Origin: Paraspadella gotoi
Lineage: Eukaryota > Chaetognatha
Length of the DNA: 64,000 nt
Assembly: GCA_051294375.1 (NCBI GenBank)
Contig: CM119268.1
Coordinates: forward strand, 20,068,531-20,132,530
Direction of reading: 5' to 3'
Part shown: positions 43,311 to 54,130 of the stretch, piece after piece
Layout: every line of letters begins with the position of its first letter
Position numbering within the stretch: position 1 is the first letter of the stretch
Made by a program: the position numbers and the translations under genes
Notes under the pieces: generated by a model
Database searches by the model: none
Told to the model about the DNA's origin: nothing
What the model saw: only the letters and a program-made list of their open reading frames with translations

Positions 43311-43926
43311 ACGGTCACACTCGATTATATCGAGAAGGAGACCATCATCAGAGGACTTCCCCTTGAAGTTCGACCCTCCATCCAGGACAAGGCGGATAAA
43401 TGGACGGCATCGCAGCGAGCGGATGCCGCCGACAAGTTTTTTGACGCCGAGGATCGGCCTACCTTCCCGGCGCCGACTTCGGCGATCAACGACAACTCAG
43501 AGAGCGGAGCATTCGACGCCGAGAACAGCGCTGGAATTAATGCCATCCAAGGACAGGGCCGTGACAAGACTCGCCCACAATCAAGTAACTGGCGCTCAAA
43601 CGCCCCGAGCGGCTCGTCGACTTTCTCCCGCCCACCAAACAGGTTTGCCGCTGGCACCTGAAATTCGGCGACGCTGCCTTCCATTGTGAGCGTGGCTGCG
43701 TGCGTAAAGGCGAATGGCGCGACCGCAAGGAGCCGCAAGCGGGAAACGGCGCCGCGGGGCAGCGCCGGTGAACGCTGTACCTCGCGCCGATACCGAAAAT
43801 TCACCCGATAGCGACCTGCTTCGCGTCAAGGACGCTACCGACGGCTGCCAGTGGTTAGTCGATGGTGGCACCCTCATCTCACTTGTGCCACCCACAGCAG
43901 CGCAACTTCAAGCGTCAAATGCTTAT
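43311..43926 (+). pseudogene. CsRn1-type gag-protease fragment, second element
   Basis: GC-rich island. Frame one reads DYIEKETIIRGLPLEVRPSI and then DKWTASQRADAADKFFDAED, the capsid end of CsRn1 gag. A one-base loss near 43645 shifts to the knuckle CRWHLKFGDAAFHCERGC (43646-43699), with the same C-x2-H-x9-C-x3-C spacing as the larger element. A further shift leads to the protease start LLRVKDATDGCQWLVDGG and LISLVPPTAAQL. The active-site motif reads DGG where DTG/DSG is expected. No RT follows: A/T-rich DNA begins at 43927. The sequence differs clearly from the 34.6-40.3 kb element, so it is a second lineage. Confidence 0.82.
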
Positions 43927-44270
43927 TAAAAAAATCTTATTCTTTTTTCATAAAAAAAAATAAATAATGACACTTCTTCCCTTCATATAGTACCCGAAGC
44001 GTAGAGTGTCCTTTTTCCAGGGATCAAATAATTCTTATATTTTTGCGTCCAATGAGCTGATATTTTAACATAAAATAGTCTCAACGTAGGTCTATTGCCC
44101 ATTGGGTTAAAATTTAAATCGGACAATTCTAAACCACTTAAAAATAGGCCCAAAAAAAAAATTTTAAAAGTTGCATAACTTGGACATTTTATGTAGTACA
44201 TTTTTAAAATTTTACATATACATATCAAAAGGGTTTGTGAGATGTTGTCAGAATATGAATAAAATTTGAA
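43927..44270. other. AT-rich spacer
   Basis: No gene or repeat recognised. Confidence 0.4.
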
Positions 44271-46562
44271 CAGTTTTATTAGCATTTACTAAGGGAAATA
44301 TTTTAGATGTGTCATTTTTTTAATCAGTCATAACTATTATATTAGTGAATATTATGATTTTATATTATAGTCTTGGATGAGCCTTCGGTAGCTCTACAAC
44401 ATATATGAGTTTTGGTCATCTCAAAAAAAATTTTGTCACAGGTCAAAATTTTAATAACAAAATTCAATTGCCATTTATACCTAAAATATGCAGAGAACTT
44501 GATTGATTTTTTAACCATAAAATAGCCAAAGCATACTTTATCTGCTGGTGGTCTCAAAAATTTAAATTAAAATAAGCATAATCTCATTTGCATATTTAAA
44601 GATTTTTCTACTTTACTAAATTTCTCCTTAATAGGTAAGTATTTTTTTATTGTTTTAAGTGCTTAACAATTACATAGTATTTAACTTAAGCTTGTTTAGG
44701 AGAATTTTTAACTTTATTTTCAAATTGATATTATTTTTAAGATATTACTTTAAAAAAGGTATTTATTAATACTTTATCGAATTTCAATTTTTTTTATTAT
44801 TATAGAAAGAGATTAAGACAAGGATTCTAAATATATAAATATTTTGTAAATTAGATCACCCAAGGCCGAGATATGGCATCTTGAAATTGTCAAAAAGAGA
44901 AAAAAATACACCTTTTTAAACCCCAATAAAAAACTGTACAATCAAAATATCTCATTAATATTTTAAAGATAGGTAATATTTTTATTCAAATTAACAGTCT
45001 TTAAGTTTCAGATCATTCGGAAAACTTTTACTATTAAATCTTTAAGAAAAAGGGTCATTCAATTCAACTTCAAAATAGGCCAAAATGGAGACAATTCAGA
45101 AAGCTGAGCTCCTGGCGATTCCGAAAATGTATTCACTTTAAACATTTGATGCATTCTACCCCATTTTATATCGGTTTTAATTATAATATAAATAAAAGAA
45201 ACCTATCTGAAGAGTTGCAGGTCAAACGAAAAGGCCAATCCTTCTGATATTTTTTATGAATTTTTTATTACTGAATTAGAAAAATGTAATAGAGAGACAT
45301 TTTTAAATTTCAACTTGTATCCTTGAAAATGAAACGTTTTTAACTTTAACCCTGAATTCTTTCTAACTGGAACACGTTTATCAAAATGTCTCTCTATTAC
45401 ATTTTTACAAATGTTTTTAAGATTGCTAATCAAATTTTTTAATTCAATATTATTGCAGTCGTCTCGGCTGCAACTCTTCAAATTCAGTGTAGATTCATTG
45501 TAGCTTATTCTTCAGACTAAGCTCTGACGAAAAAGTCAGAGGTTTTTTTAATATATTCTTTGACACAATGTAGATGATGCAATATTGCTATGTTAAGTTC
45601 AAAAAAATCCGACATAATATAGAAAATATTAACCAAAATCTTCGGAAAAATTCACCCTTCTTTGGAGATTTTCGCCATATAGATTTTTTCCGAATCTGAC
45701 TCCCGGTTGAAAACTCTTAGAATTCCGATCGTTAGCTCCTCTTTTACTTTTACTTTAAATAAAAATTTCAGCAAAATGGACTTAATTCACTTACCAGATC
45801 GTATCATTTAAAATAACCAAATAAAATGTGAAGAAAATTTGAGAGCCCTTCAGACATATTGCTATCGGATTCCTGAAATTTGAAGTTTATGTAAATGACA
45901 ACATACCTTAATGCGTTGACATTGTATTGAAGTGAGAAATCCTTTATTTTATATATAAAATTGCGTCAAATATTTTCCGAGCTGACCAGTCTATTTGAAC
46001 TGATGGTTTGATGTCAAAATGATGGTTAATTTAAGAGAAAAAAAATGCAGCCTTGAGATGTAACAGGTGGAATCGATGTTTTTACACTGATTTTTACCTA
46101 AATTTTCAGCTTGAATTATTTGATTCCAGATTTTAATGAAACTCCAATTGAAAAGTTTCCTCATTCTAAGACGACTAGACTAACCATCTATTTAACTGAA
46201 ATTTTGTTCATGACTGGAAAAACCAACAGAGTAACGAGATTAATTGTTTAATTCTCCCCTTCTAAACTAACCCATACCGGTTTTAACTTCTTACCTAGAA
46301 TTTTTTAACAAACAGCTTGAAAACAAATCTTTAAAAATGTGATTACCCATTTAACTTAACAATTTTGTATTTACCGATTTCAAAAAAATATTTAAAACAC
46401 AATGCTGACATATAAATAAAAACTTTTTTTTGGTGATTACTGGTGATTTACGATGTATTTCTCGATGTATTAGCTCTAATACATCAATGATTACGTATTG
46501 TTATGCTGAATGACCTTTCCTCTTAAGGAGAAAGTTAATTTTTGAAAAAAATCGATTTTTTA
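44271..46562 (+). repeat. Large inverted repeat, left copy (2.3 kb)
   Basis: 44271-45053 is the reverse complement of 48778-49535 with scattered differences, and 46524-46562 is the reverse complement of 48747-48777. The left copy keeps about 1.47 kb that the right copy lacks; the junction falls at a ctttaag/cttaagg word. Parts of the middle recur at 57190-57715 (same orientation) and 57894-58605 (inverted). No ORF of note. Confidence 0.85.
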
Positions 46563-46680
46563 AAAAAATAGATGAATAATGTAAAAAGGTTAAAGTTACG
46601 AGAGAGCGAGGGCAGAAGATATCCTTGTATGAACGCTATATTTTAAAATGGGCCAACTGGTTGTAAGTTAGTCATCCATC

Positions 46681-46989
46681 CTCAACCCCACATATGCCCT
46701 GGAACGAGCTCGTCAGGCCAAACATGCTAAGTATGAAGGCAAACTGCCGGCCGACGTTGGCTTCATCCCTTTGGTTGTCACTACCTTTGGGGCATGGGAC
46801 CTGGATGCTTTCTCAAACCTAAAAGACTTTGCCAAACTCCAAGCAACGAATGCAGGCTTAGATATCGGAAAAACGTCTAAGCACTTTTTTGAAAGATTTT
46901 CTGTCTGCCTTCAGTGCGAGAATGGGAACCTGCTTGCTTCCCGAAGTCCCGTGATTGAGTTGCCGTCTCATGTGGACGGAGTTGCTTGA
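46681..46989 (+). pseudogene. Non-LTR retrotransposon RT C-terminal tail
   Basis: 103 codons open from at least 46681, reading YALERARQAKHAKYEG, ADVGFIPLVVTTFGAWD, KTSKHFFERFSVCLQCENG to a stop at 46989. RT proteins of several animal non-LTR elements end with a ...FxPLV.ST.GG... segment followed by a basic helix, and this matches that layout. No RT core precedes it, so it is a 5'-truncated insertion as expected for target-primed integration. The upstream words tatattttaaaatgggcc and aactggttgtaagt recur at 47149-47190. Confidence 0.55.
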
Positions 46990-47930
46990 CTTTGTCCCCA
47001 GATCTCTTTTTCTTTTTTATTTTCCTTTTTTGTTTATGTTTATTGTTGACATAAGATATTTTTGCAACCATTCCCGCAATTATTTGTTTGCTGTTTTCTT
47101 TCAGAAAAAAAAAAGTAATTAGAACATTGAGATGAAGTATGAATGCTATATTTTATATTGGGCCTCTCCGGCGAACTGGTTGTATGTAATTAGAACATCT
47201 GGATGAAGTATAAATCATCTCCCAAAGCTAGCGCTCAGGGCATTGTACCTACCATGTCACTGACCAAGTATTTCCCTGTCCAAGCTAATAATGAGTTTAA
47301 CCAGACTATCTCGGAGACAAGTTTTAGGATTAACCAGAGTATCTCATTTTACCTCTTTCATGTTCTCTTTTCTCTCCCCCTCCCTCTTTCTCTCTCTCTC
47401 TCTTTCAAATGAAAATGAATGAATAAAAAATAGAAAAAAAAGAATGAAGAAAAAAAAATAAAAAAAACGCAAAACATCATTTGTATAAACTATCAATCAA
47501 TCAGTAAAAGAACCAATAAGTCATCATTTGATCAATATAGATAGATGGATCAATCACTCAATCAACCAATCAATCTATTGATAGATAAATCAATCACTAA
47601 ATCAATCAGTCCAAGAATCATGTATGCAATTAATCAAACACTCATTTATTCCTTAATATTCATGAATCATAAATTGACAATAGAAAATCGAGAGAGTGTG
47701 TGAAGAGAATTGTCCTTTGTTGGTCATATTTTTCTCTATCTCGGCCAGTTTTTGACGACGGGCAATTATTAAATCTACTTTTCCAAATTTGTGTCACTTG
47801 CTTTTCAGTCGTTATGAACCTTTTGAACGTCGCTCGTTGGAAAATGTTGTTTTTAAGCGTTTTCGCGACTTCGCTACTGTTTTTGTCACAATTATTGCCA
47901 CAATTCATCTATCTATTTTTAGTCGGATCT
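46990..47930. other. Gene-less spacer
   Basis: Poly-A-rich tract at 47420-47470, an (ATCAATCA)n-like stretch at 47490-47620, and no coding sequence that I can support. Confidence 0.5.
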
Positions 47931-48737
47931 GCTTGCAGCAGATCCCGACTCTATAATTCACTTTGTCGGTCCGCCCCATCAATCTTGTCGGCATTCACTT
48001 ATATCATGTCAGAACATCGAATTATGATAAATTATGAAAAAAAAAACGATGTCCGTCCGTATGTCTGTCTGTCCGTCCATCCCACCTTAGCAAAAAAACA
48101 CCATTACTCGTGATTGGATGGATGGATTGGAATGAAATTTTGTGTGTAGGTAGGGAAGTGTGTGATTGAGCTGGATATGAAGTTTCGATAGAATCGTCCG
48201 AGTGGAAATGAGTTTAAATGGAAAAAAACAAAAAATTATATTTCACTATTTGAACACCAATTACTCATGAGTGGATGTGGCGATTGACTTGAAATTTTGT
48301 ATTTGGGTAGAAAAGTGCGTGATTAAACAGGAAATCAAGTTTCGATGGAATCGTTTGAGTGAAAATGAGTTTAAATGGAACAACAAAAAACCTGTTTTAC
48401 TAATTGATTATGCTTCTTTTTCCTTTTATATTAAATGTAAATGCAAGATGTATTAATTAATCAAATAATTAATCAGTAATTAATCAATTAGTCAATAATT
48501 AATCAATAATTAATTAATCAGTCAATTAATCAATCAAAACAACCATTCTGATCAAATTGCCGATTGCTGTTAAATAATTAACTTAAATAAATTAATTATT
48601 AATTAAATAATTAATTAACTTGAATTAATTATTTATTAATTAATTAATAATAATTATTAGTTATTAATTGATTAATTATTAATTAATTAATTACCGATGA
48701 TGATCGTGGCAGATCCGACATTGTTTGCTCAAACTTA
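47931..48737 (-). mobile_element. MITE-like family, complete copy
   Basis: Bounded by gtcggatctgc (47932-47942) and gcagatccgac (48709-48719), an 11-bp terminal inverted repeat. The left end also folds on itself (agtcggatctgcttgcagca, then gatcccgact), and the right end extends attgtttgctcaaactt. Inside are gaggggc-type words, (CCGT)n, the ggaatgaaattttgtgtgt module and TTAATTAA runs. It is nested inside the large inverted repeat. Confidence 0.75.
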
Positions 48738-48746
48738 TTTTTTAAA

Positions 48747-49535
48747 ATCGATTTTTTTCAAAAATTAACTTTCTCCTTAAAGATTTAATAGTAAAAGTTT
48801 TCCGATTGATCTGAAACTTAAAGACTGTTAATTTGAAAGAAAATATTACCTCTCTTAAAATATTAAAGAGATATGTTGATTGTACAGTTTTTTATTGGGG
48901 TTTGAAAAAAGGTATTTTTTTCTCTTTTTGACAATTTCAAAATGCCATATCTCGGCCTTGGGTGATCTAATTTACAAATATTTATATATTTAGAATCCTT
49001 GTCTTAATATTTTTTTATAATAATAAAAAAATTTGAAATTTGATAAAGTATTAATAAATACCTTTTTTAAAGTAATATCTTAAAATAATATCAATTTGAA
49101 AATAAAGTTAAAAAATTCTCCAAATAAGCTTAAGTTAAAGCTGTATACTAAGCAATTGTTATGCACTTAAAACAATAAAAAAAATACTTACCTAGTAAGG
49201 AGAAATTTAGTAATGTAGAAAAATATTGAAATATGCAAATGAGATTATGCTAATTTTAAGTTAAATTTTTGAGACCACCAGCAGATAAAGTATGCTTTGG
49301 CTATTTTATGGTTAAAAAAATCAATCAAGTTCTCTGCATATTTTAGGTATAAATGACAATTGAATTTTGTTATTAAAATTTTGACCTGTGACAAAATTTT
49401 TTTTGAGATGAGAGCTACCGAAGGCCCATCTAAGACAGTAATATAAAATCATAATATTCACTAATATAATAGTTATGACTGATTAAAAAAATGACACATC
49501 TAAAATATTTCCCTTAGTAAATGCTAATAAAACTG
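48747..49535 (-). repeat. Large inverted repeat, right copy (0.8 kb)
   Basis: Reverse complement of 44271-45053 plus 46524-46562. The outer boundary falls at cagttttattagcattt (left) / aaatgctaataaaactg (right). Confidence 0.88.
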
Positions 49536-49631
49536 TATTCCAACCTTCTGATTCCAGGCCCTTGGTCTAGCTGAAGATTGCTCCCCTCCCTCCACTGGAA
49601 GCAGTGCAGGGTGGGTTACAATCTGGGGGGC

Positions 49632-49670
49632 ATGTAGTCGGGCATTGCCTAGGTTCACCCCGCGCTAAAG
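49632..49670 (+). repeat. SINE family 1 fragment
   Basis: tgtagtcgggcattgcctag and gttcaccccgc match the first 35 bases of 22135-22421. The rest is absent. Confidence 0.75.
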
Positions 49671-49689
49671 CAAATATTGTAAAAAAAAA

Positions 49690-49856
49690 TTTAGGGTGCT
49701 GAGCGCAATTTTTGGAATTTTTAAAAATCCGTCCAATGGGGACACAAACTAACCTTTCTGCATCCATTACTCATAGCTGAGCTGATTCCAACTCCTAGTT
49801 TGAGAGATATCTACTCCCACCAGTTTATCGAGTAAAGATAAAAGGAGCTGTATTTA
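49690..49856 (-). repeat. Inverted repeat partner of 31298-31460
   Basis: See 31298-31460. The two copies flank the putative SHIPPO-gene intron almost symmetrically, each just outside an exon. Confidence 0.75.
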
Positions 49857-49991
49857 ACCATAATTTTTAACTAATAATCTAACTTCTTAATCCTTTACCT
49901 AATCTTTAAACTCTAAACACTTACTTTGTTTCTGAATTTAAACGGGAACCACGACCCCAAAAACAACTACGAGGACGACCGACCGACCGAC

Positions 49992-50143
49992 CTTCCTCGC
50001 CTCGCCAGCGACACCTAGCGGTGGATCGTATTGGTTCGGTCCGGGCGTCTGCTCCGGAGGTTTCCCTCCTCTGGGTTCGGTGAAGGAGAGAGAGGCGACG
50101 GTCGGGGCGGATCCAACGTTGTAGTCCTCTTGGTCGTAGGTGC
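49992..50143 (-). CDS. Internal exon: SHIPPO / sperm-tail PG-rich repeat protein
   Basis: Minus strand: acceptor ccactaacctcaactccctg then tag, 152 coding bases, then AAG|GTCGGT. After two bases completing a split glycine codon the frame reads TYDQEDYNVGSAPTVASLSF, TEPRGGKPPEQ, TPGPNQYDPPLGVAGEARK. TPGPNxYxPPLG and an upstream G-T-Y-D motif, separated by an AP..SLSF segment, are successive SHIPPO repeats of the ODF3/CIMAP/STPG family, which decorate axonemal microtubules in motile cilia and sperm. The exon ends in phase 0, compatible with 31007-31184. The donor is weak; an alternative GTAAGT at 49919-49924 lies beyond an in-frame stop. The upstream exon must end ...PG and is not found in the window. 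Confidence 0.68.
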
Positions 50144-50189
50144 CTACAGGGAGTTGAGGTTAGTGGAGCGGGAGAGTGATAAGTTAAAA

Positions 50190-50240
50190 CAAGTTTGAGC
50201 AAACAATGTCGGATCTGCTTACGATAATTAAGCGGTAATA
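50190..50240 (+). mobile_element. MITE-like family end fragment
   Basis: aacaagtttgagcaaacaat, gtcggatctgcttacgataa, as in other left ends, 45 bases upstream of the SHIPPO exon on its intron side. Confidence 0.65.
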
Positions 50241-51256
50241 AGTAAGGGGTGAACTTAGGCAAAGATTTTTTTTTAAATAGGTAATAGACAATTCTTTGGT
50301 TTACTTAGTAGTTAACTGAATAAAAGTAGGCAATTTTTAATTGAGGAAAGGATCTTTAAAACTAAGATATAACTGATGAACTTATGATCTAATTTGCTAA
50401 GATTTAAAAGGGAAAGGTTATCTTTAATAATTTGAAGCCAAATGATATTAAATTAAATATTGTTGTCTAATTGTATTCTATTGTAGTCTAACCTTGTGTT
50501 GTATACATGCTCCCTCTATTTCCAGAAGACAACACTGACCTCCCCCTCCCAAAATGAGTTATTAGATATAATAAGCAAATAATATTTTTAAAAAGTAATA
50601 AATAATAAATAATATAGTTTAAATCGTAAAACATTCATAAAATATAAAAATGTAAGATAGTGAAACAAAATAGGATATTTTTTGTTATTAATTTTTAAAC
50701 AAAATATTTATCAAATATAAAACTTTAATTTGCTCACATTGAAATTCAATTAGTTTTAGCCAAAATATTTTTAATGAAAGATAAAAATTTTATAAAAAAA
50801 AATTAATAGCTAAAAATATGTTTGGTGTTTGGTATTTGGTGTTTGGTGACAGGGGTTGGAGTCTATTATATAGTTGTTTTTAATTAAGATAAACATTTTT
50901 CAGTATGTTCAAGAATGTCATTTTTTACTTTGAGTTAAAATCTTTGTTAATGATGAAAAAAATAGAAGAATTTTTTTAGATTTTTTTTATTTGAAAATCA
51001 TATCCATAGGATATTTACTTTCCATATCGAGCTCGAATTTTTTAATATAATCAGCTAGGGAGTATTGAGTAATCCATATCATATTCTGCAAAGAATTCTA
51101 ATTAGCTTTGTCATTTTAAATAAGATACAAAACATTTTTTGGCGACTTGAGTCTTGTGTACATTTTTACATCATCTTTGAAAAAGGTTTTAATCTTGTCA
51201 ATCATATCAGGATACAACTGAATACGTTACATTGCAAATATCTTTAAATGTATTGT
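50241..51256. other. AT-rich spacer
   Basis: No gene recognised. A tandem tttggtgtttggtatttggt run is at 50820-50850. Confidence 0.4.
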
Positions 51257-51873
51257 TTTGACGGTCGTGGCGGCCGACGCGAGCGTTCCCGCGCGGAATA
51301 AAAGTTCAACGTCCGCGGAGTCACCGGCGGACGACATCGCGATCGAGACGGCCCAAATAATAGGGAAAAGTTTTACAACTGATTCAGTCGCGAAAAAGGG
51401 GGACAATTAGTCTCAGTCTTATTTTTAACTTTAGCAATTTTTTAGAGAGAGAAAAGTCGTTGCCTCAAGAACGTTCAACGTTTTTACCTCGCCGTTGGGG
51501 TTTATTTGAATTGATTTTATACTCACGTTTTTATATTTTAATCTCGAAATTAAGAACTAATTTCACACCTCGTTTCGATGTAACAAACATTTTATCTCCG
51601 TTCCTCGTCGCCAAATTGTTTGTTGATAAATAAACTTACCAACCTGTTCGAAAAACTGAACGTTATTTTAAATAAGAACTAAAAAGTCAGCCAACGTGAT
51701 CGAAACTACAGAGGCACAAACATTAAAAACGACGTTCTAAGAAAAATTCGATCGCGTAACGAAATTGAAAACGTTCGGCGCTTCAAAGAAATCTTTCGCC
51801 GCGAATGTTAATGACTGTGAAATGAAATCACGTTGTTGCTTCGAAAATTAATTGCGCTACGGCCTAAAACTCG
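51257..51873. other. GC-rich segment, possible LTR/leader or promoter-exon
   Basis: 51257-51360 is GC- and CpG-rich in an AT-rich neighbourhood. On the plus strand ggaataaaagttcaacgtcc could be a TATA/poly-A-like element of an LTR. On the minus strand an ATG near 51336 opens a 36-codon frame (MSSAGDSADVELLFRAGTLA...). Neither reading is decisive. Confidence 0.3.
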
Positions 51874-52152
51874 ATGCCGGGGACCCATGAAACCCCTCGG
51901 CAGAAATCACATAGAACTTTGACGCCAATGCAAAAGAAATATTCGAAACTTCAGCGACGACGACGTCTTTCTCCCTCGACGTTTCATCGTTGCGCGACGA
52001 CGAGCGATGCCAGAGAGAAGAGGATCGTCGAGATTGGCTCCGCTCCTCCTCCTCTGATTCCGTTCAAGACGTTGGCTGCACACTACAACGGCTGGAGTGC
52101 GGCGCCCGCGGTTCTGCATCTCAGCACTGCGGAGGACATCGCCCGGCATTAA
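51874..52152 (+). CDS. Unrecognised ORF in a GC-rich island
   Basis: 92 codons, basic first half (SKLQRRRRLSPS) and a more globular second half (RIVEIGSAPPPLIPFKTLAA, HYNGWSAAPAVLHLSTAEDI). The codon choice is GC-rich relative to the flanks. It lies about 100 bases before the ORF at 52254, possibly the same transcription unit. I do not recognise a family. Confidence 0.3.
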   Translation: MPGTHETPRQKSHRTLTPMQKKYSKLQRRRRLSPSTFHRCATTSDAREKRIVEIGSAPPPLIPFKTLAAHYNGWSAAPAVLHLSTAEDIARH

Positions 52153-52253
52153 GATAATATTGATTCGAATTGAATTATAAGATTATGAATATATGAATGA
52201 AACTATAATTTGATTGTCCTTTCCTTGTTTTTCCATTCCCCTGTCAGATCCTC

Positions 52254-52928
52254 ATGGCTTCAGGACATTCTTCCCTTCGCCGGTCGGCTCGACTTCAGCC
52301 TGTCGAGGAGCTGAGGGTCGCCCATCAGGCACTGGCTGAGGAACTGAGTCAGGTGGAGAATGAAGATAAACAACCTTCCTGTGCGCCTCGGAGCCGGGTT
52401 ATGACCGCTCTGGGACTGCTGGGAAGGACAAGTGTGACAACATGGAGTTCTGACTGAGTTAAGGCAAACCGTGATGAAGTAAGTGCGGCAAGTGCTACAC
52501 TGAATGCATGGGAAAGCCTGATACAATCACGAGGATTGCCTAGAAGTCCCAACTATGGCCCACCCCCTAAGTCCTTCTTCCCTGAACCTGCTGGTGGAAC
52601 TTTGGATGTCCCTCCCACTCAAGATGTAGTTAAGCCTAAGGTGATAATCACCAATCCTGGTCAGGATGATGAAGGGCAGCTACAAAGGGAGGAGGAGGTT
52701 GATCCAGAGTCAGGATTGCCCCCAAATGGAGCTGCTGGGCGGGCTCAAAGCTGCCTTAGTAGGAACACTAAGGGACGATCCACTCACTCAAGCAGAAGGC
52801 CTCGGAGTAAGAGAGATGAGGGCTCGGTCAGGTCTGGTTCTTCTAATTGTTCAAGTAGAAGCTCTCGTTCTGGAATGGAATGGAACAGGCTTGTTATTAC
52901 TTTACTATTGTTAATGAACATTTGTTAA
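52254..52928 (+). pseudogene. Unrecognised ORF with one in-frame TGA; gag-like or host exon
   Basis: 225 codons in one frame, interrupted once by TGA at 52455-52457. The ATG follows a strong acceptor-like tttttccattcccctgtcag by six bases. The product starts HSSLRRSARLQPVEELRVAH with a helical/coiled stretch, continues with a Pro-rich part (RSPNYGPPPKSFFPEP), an acidic part (DDEGQLQREEEVDPE) and a Ser/Arg-rich tail (RSKRDEGSVRSGSSNC). It could be the disordered N-terminus of an LTR-element gag or a spliced host gene. No knuckle or enzyme domain follows. Confidence 0.4.
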
Positions 52929-53842
52929 TTCGTTGATTAATTAATTAATTATTTTTTTTTATTGTTGCATTTTGCATATGGATATTACACGAGCTAATTA
53001 GCCTATGGAATATCTATATGCTTGCTTTCAATCAAGCCTCTCTCACAGACTTGTTAATTCACTCCCAGTGAACCTGGCTTCCCTATCAATGAAGTTAGAT
53101 AGACAAGTTATCTGGTCGTTTATAATGTTATTTTAAAATTTTTACATTTACTGATAGGAAATGATGTCAATATTGTTGATGTAACATTTCAAATCAATCG
53201 ACCCACGCGTTGAAAAATAATCTACAAAAAAATGGTCATTTCATGCCCAATTTTTAAAACAAATCCTGCGTTCGTTAAATTTTCTTTGGTTCCACTTAAA
53301 TTTTTAGCTTTTGCCGAGTGACTTCATTGGTAATAAAAAAATGATTTTCTTTGATATCTTTTGAACCAAAAAAGATAGAACGATGAGACTGGTATCATAT
53401 TAAAGCCATAATTATGGGGCATCTTTTCCATATAATTTTTCTCAAATATTTCCACGGATTTTTTAAAAATCTGGATCGGAATCTTAGTCAAAAGTATAAC
53501 AACTTTTGAAATTAAATTAAGCACATTGCTGTATTTAAAAAAAATTAATAAATATAGATTCTGAAAGAGAAAAGATTGAATTATGTTTCTGATATAAACA
53601 AAAATTTTACTATACCTCAATGTTTATATAATACTAAGAATAATGAATGATCATTTTGTTGAAAACAAAAAAATTAACAAATTCATGAAGGAACCTTAAA
53701 AACACATATTAAATATGAAAATTTAGGAGTTCAAACTTTGTTCCGGCTGATTAAAAACTACTGACATAGGGCTAAAAGGCTATATTATCAGATTTTTAAA
53801 TTTTTGTCATCTTCAGGTGCAAATTAAAACCTTTGCATAATG
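52929..53842. other. AT-rich spacer with repeat block
   Basis: No gene. 53330-53620 is the partner of 41500-41800. tggcttccctatcaatgaag (53069-53088) is the reverse complement of a word in the 20940-21235 repeat. Confidence 0.5.
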
Positions 53843-54130
53843 CCCATTAGCTAACTGGAAGATGGGTATCTAGCTAAAGGTAGGTTCGAACTAGTCTCTC
53901 ATCAGGGAAAAGAGGTAGAAGGTAAGGATATATTGGTAAAGGTTAAATAGCTACAACAAGAGAACAAGGGTACATAAAAGGGAGAGAAGGGAGAGGAAGG
54001 TTCGCAGACCCCGAGACCAGAGGAGAAGTTGAGAGAGTAAGTCCGATCTCCAAGACTCCATCCGTGACTCCGGGATGAAGAGGAGGGGACGACGAGGGGA
54101 GGAGGAGGCGTTGAGAGGGGGAAGAGAAGG
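53843..54130 (+). mobile_element. SINE-like repeat, family 3 (plus copy)
   Basis: Head gcccattagctaactggaag (box A-like) and taggttcgaactagtctctc (box B-like), 25-30 bases apart. A unique body and a GGA-rich tail (ggggacgacgaggggaggag) follow. The inverted partner is at 28380-28755. The Pol III boxes are imperfect. Confidence 0.5.

Noticed and set aside
43325-43804. 159-codon minus-strand ORF
   Set aside because: Antisense shadow of the GC-rich CsRn1 gag-protease fragment, whose plus-strand motifs are unambiguous.
49919-49925. GTAAGT donor downstream of the SHIPPO exon (minus strand)
   Set aside because: An in-frame TAA precedes it in the SHIPPO frame, so the earlier GTCGGT donor, which also fits the phase of the next exon, is preferred.
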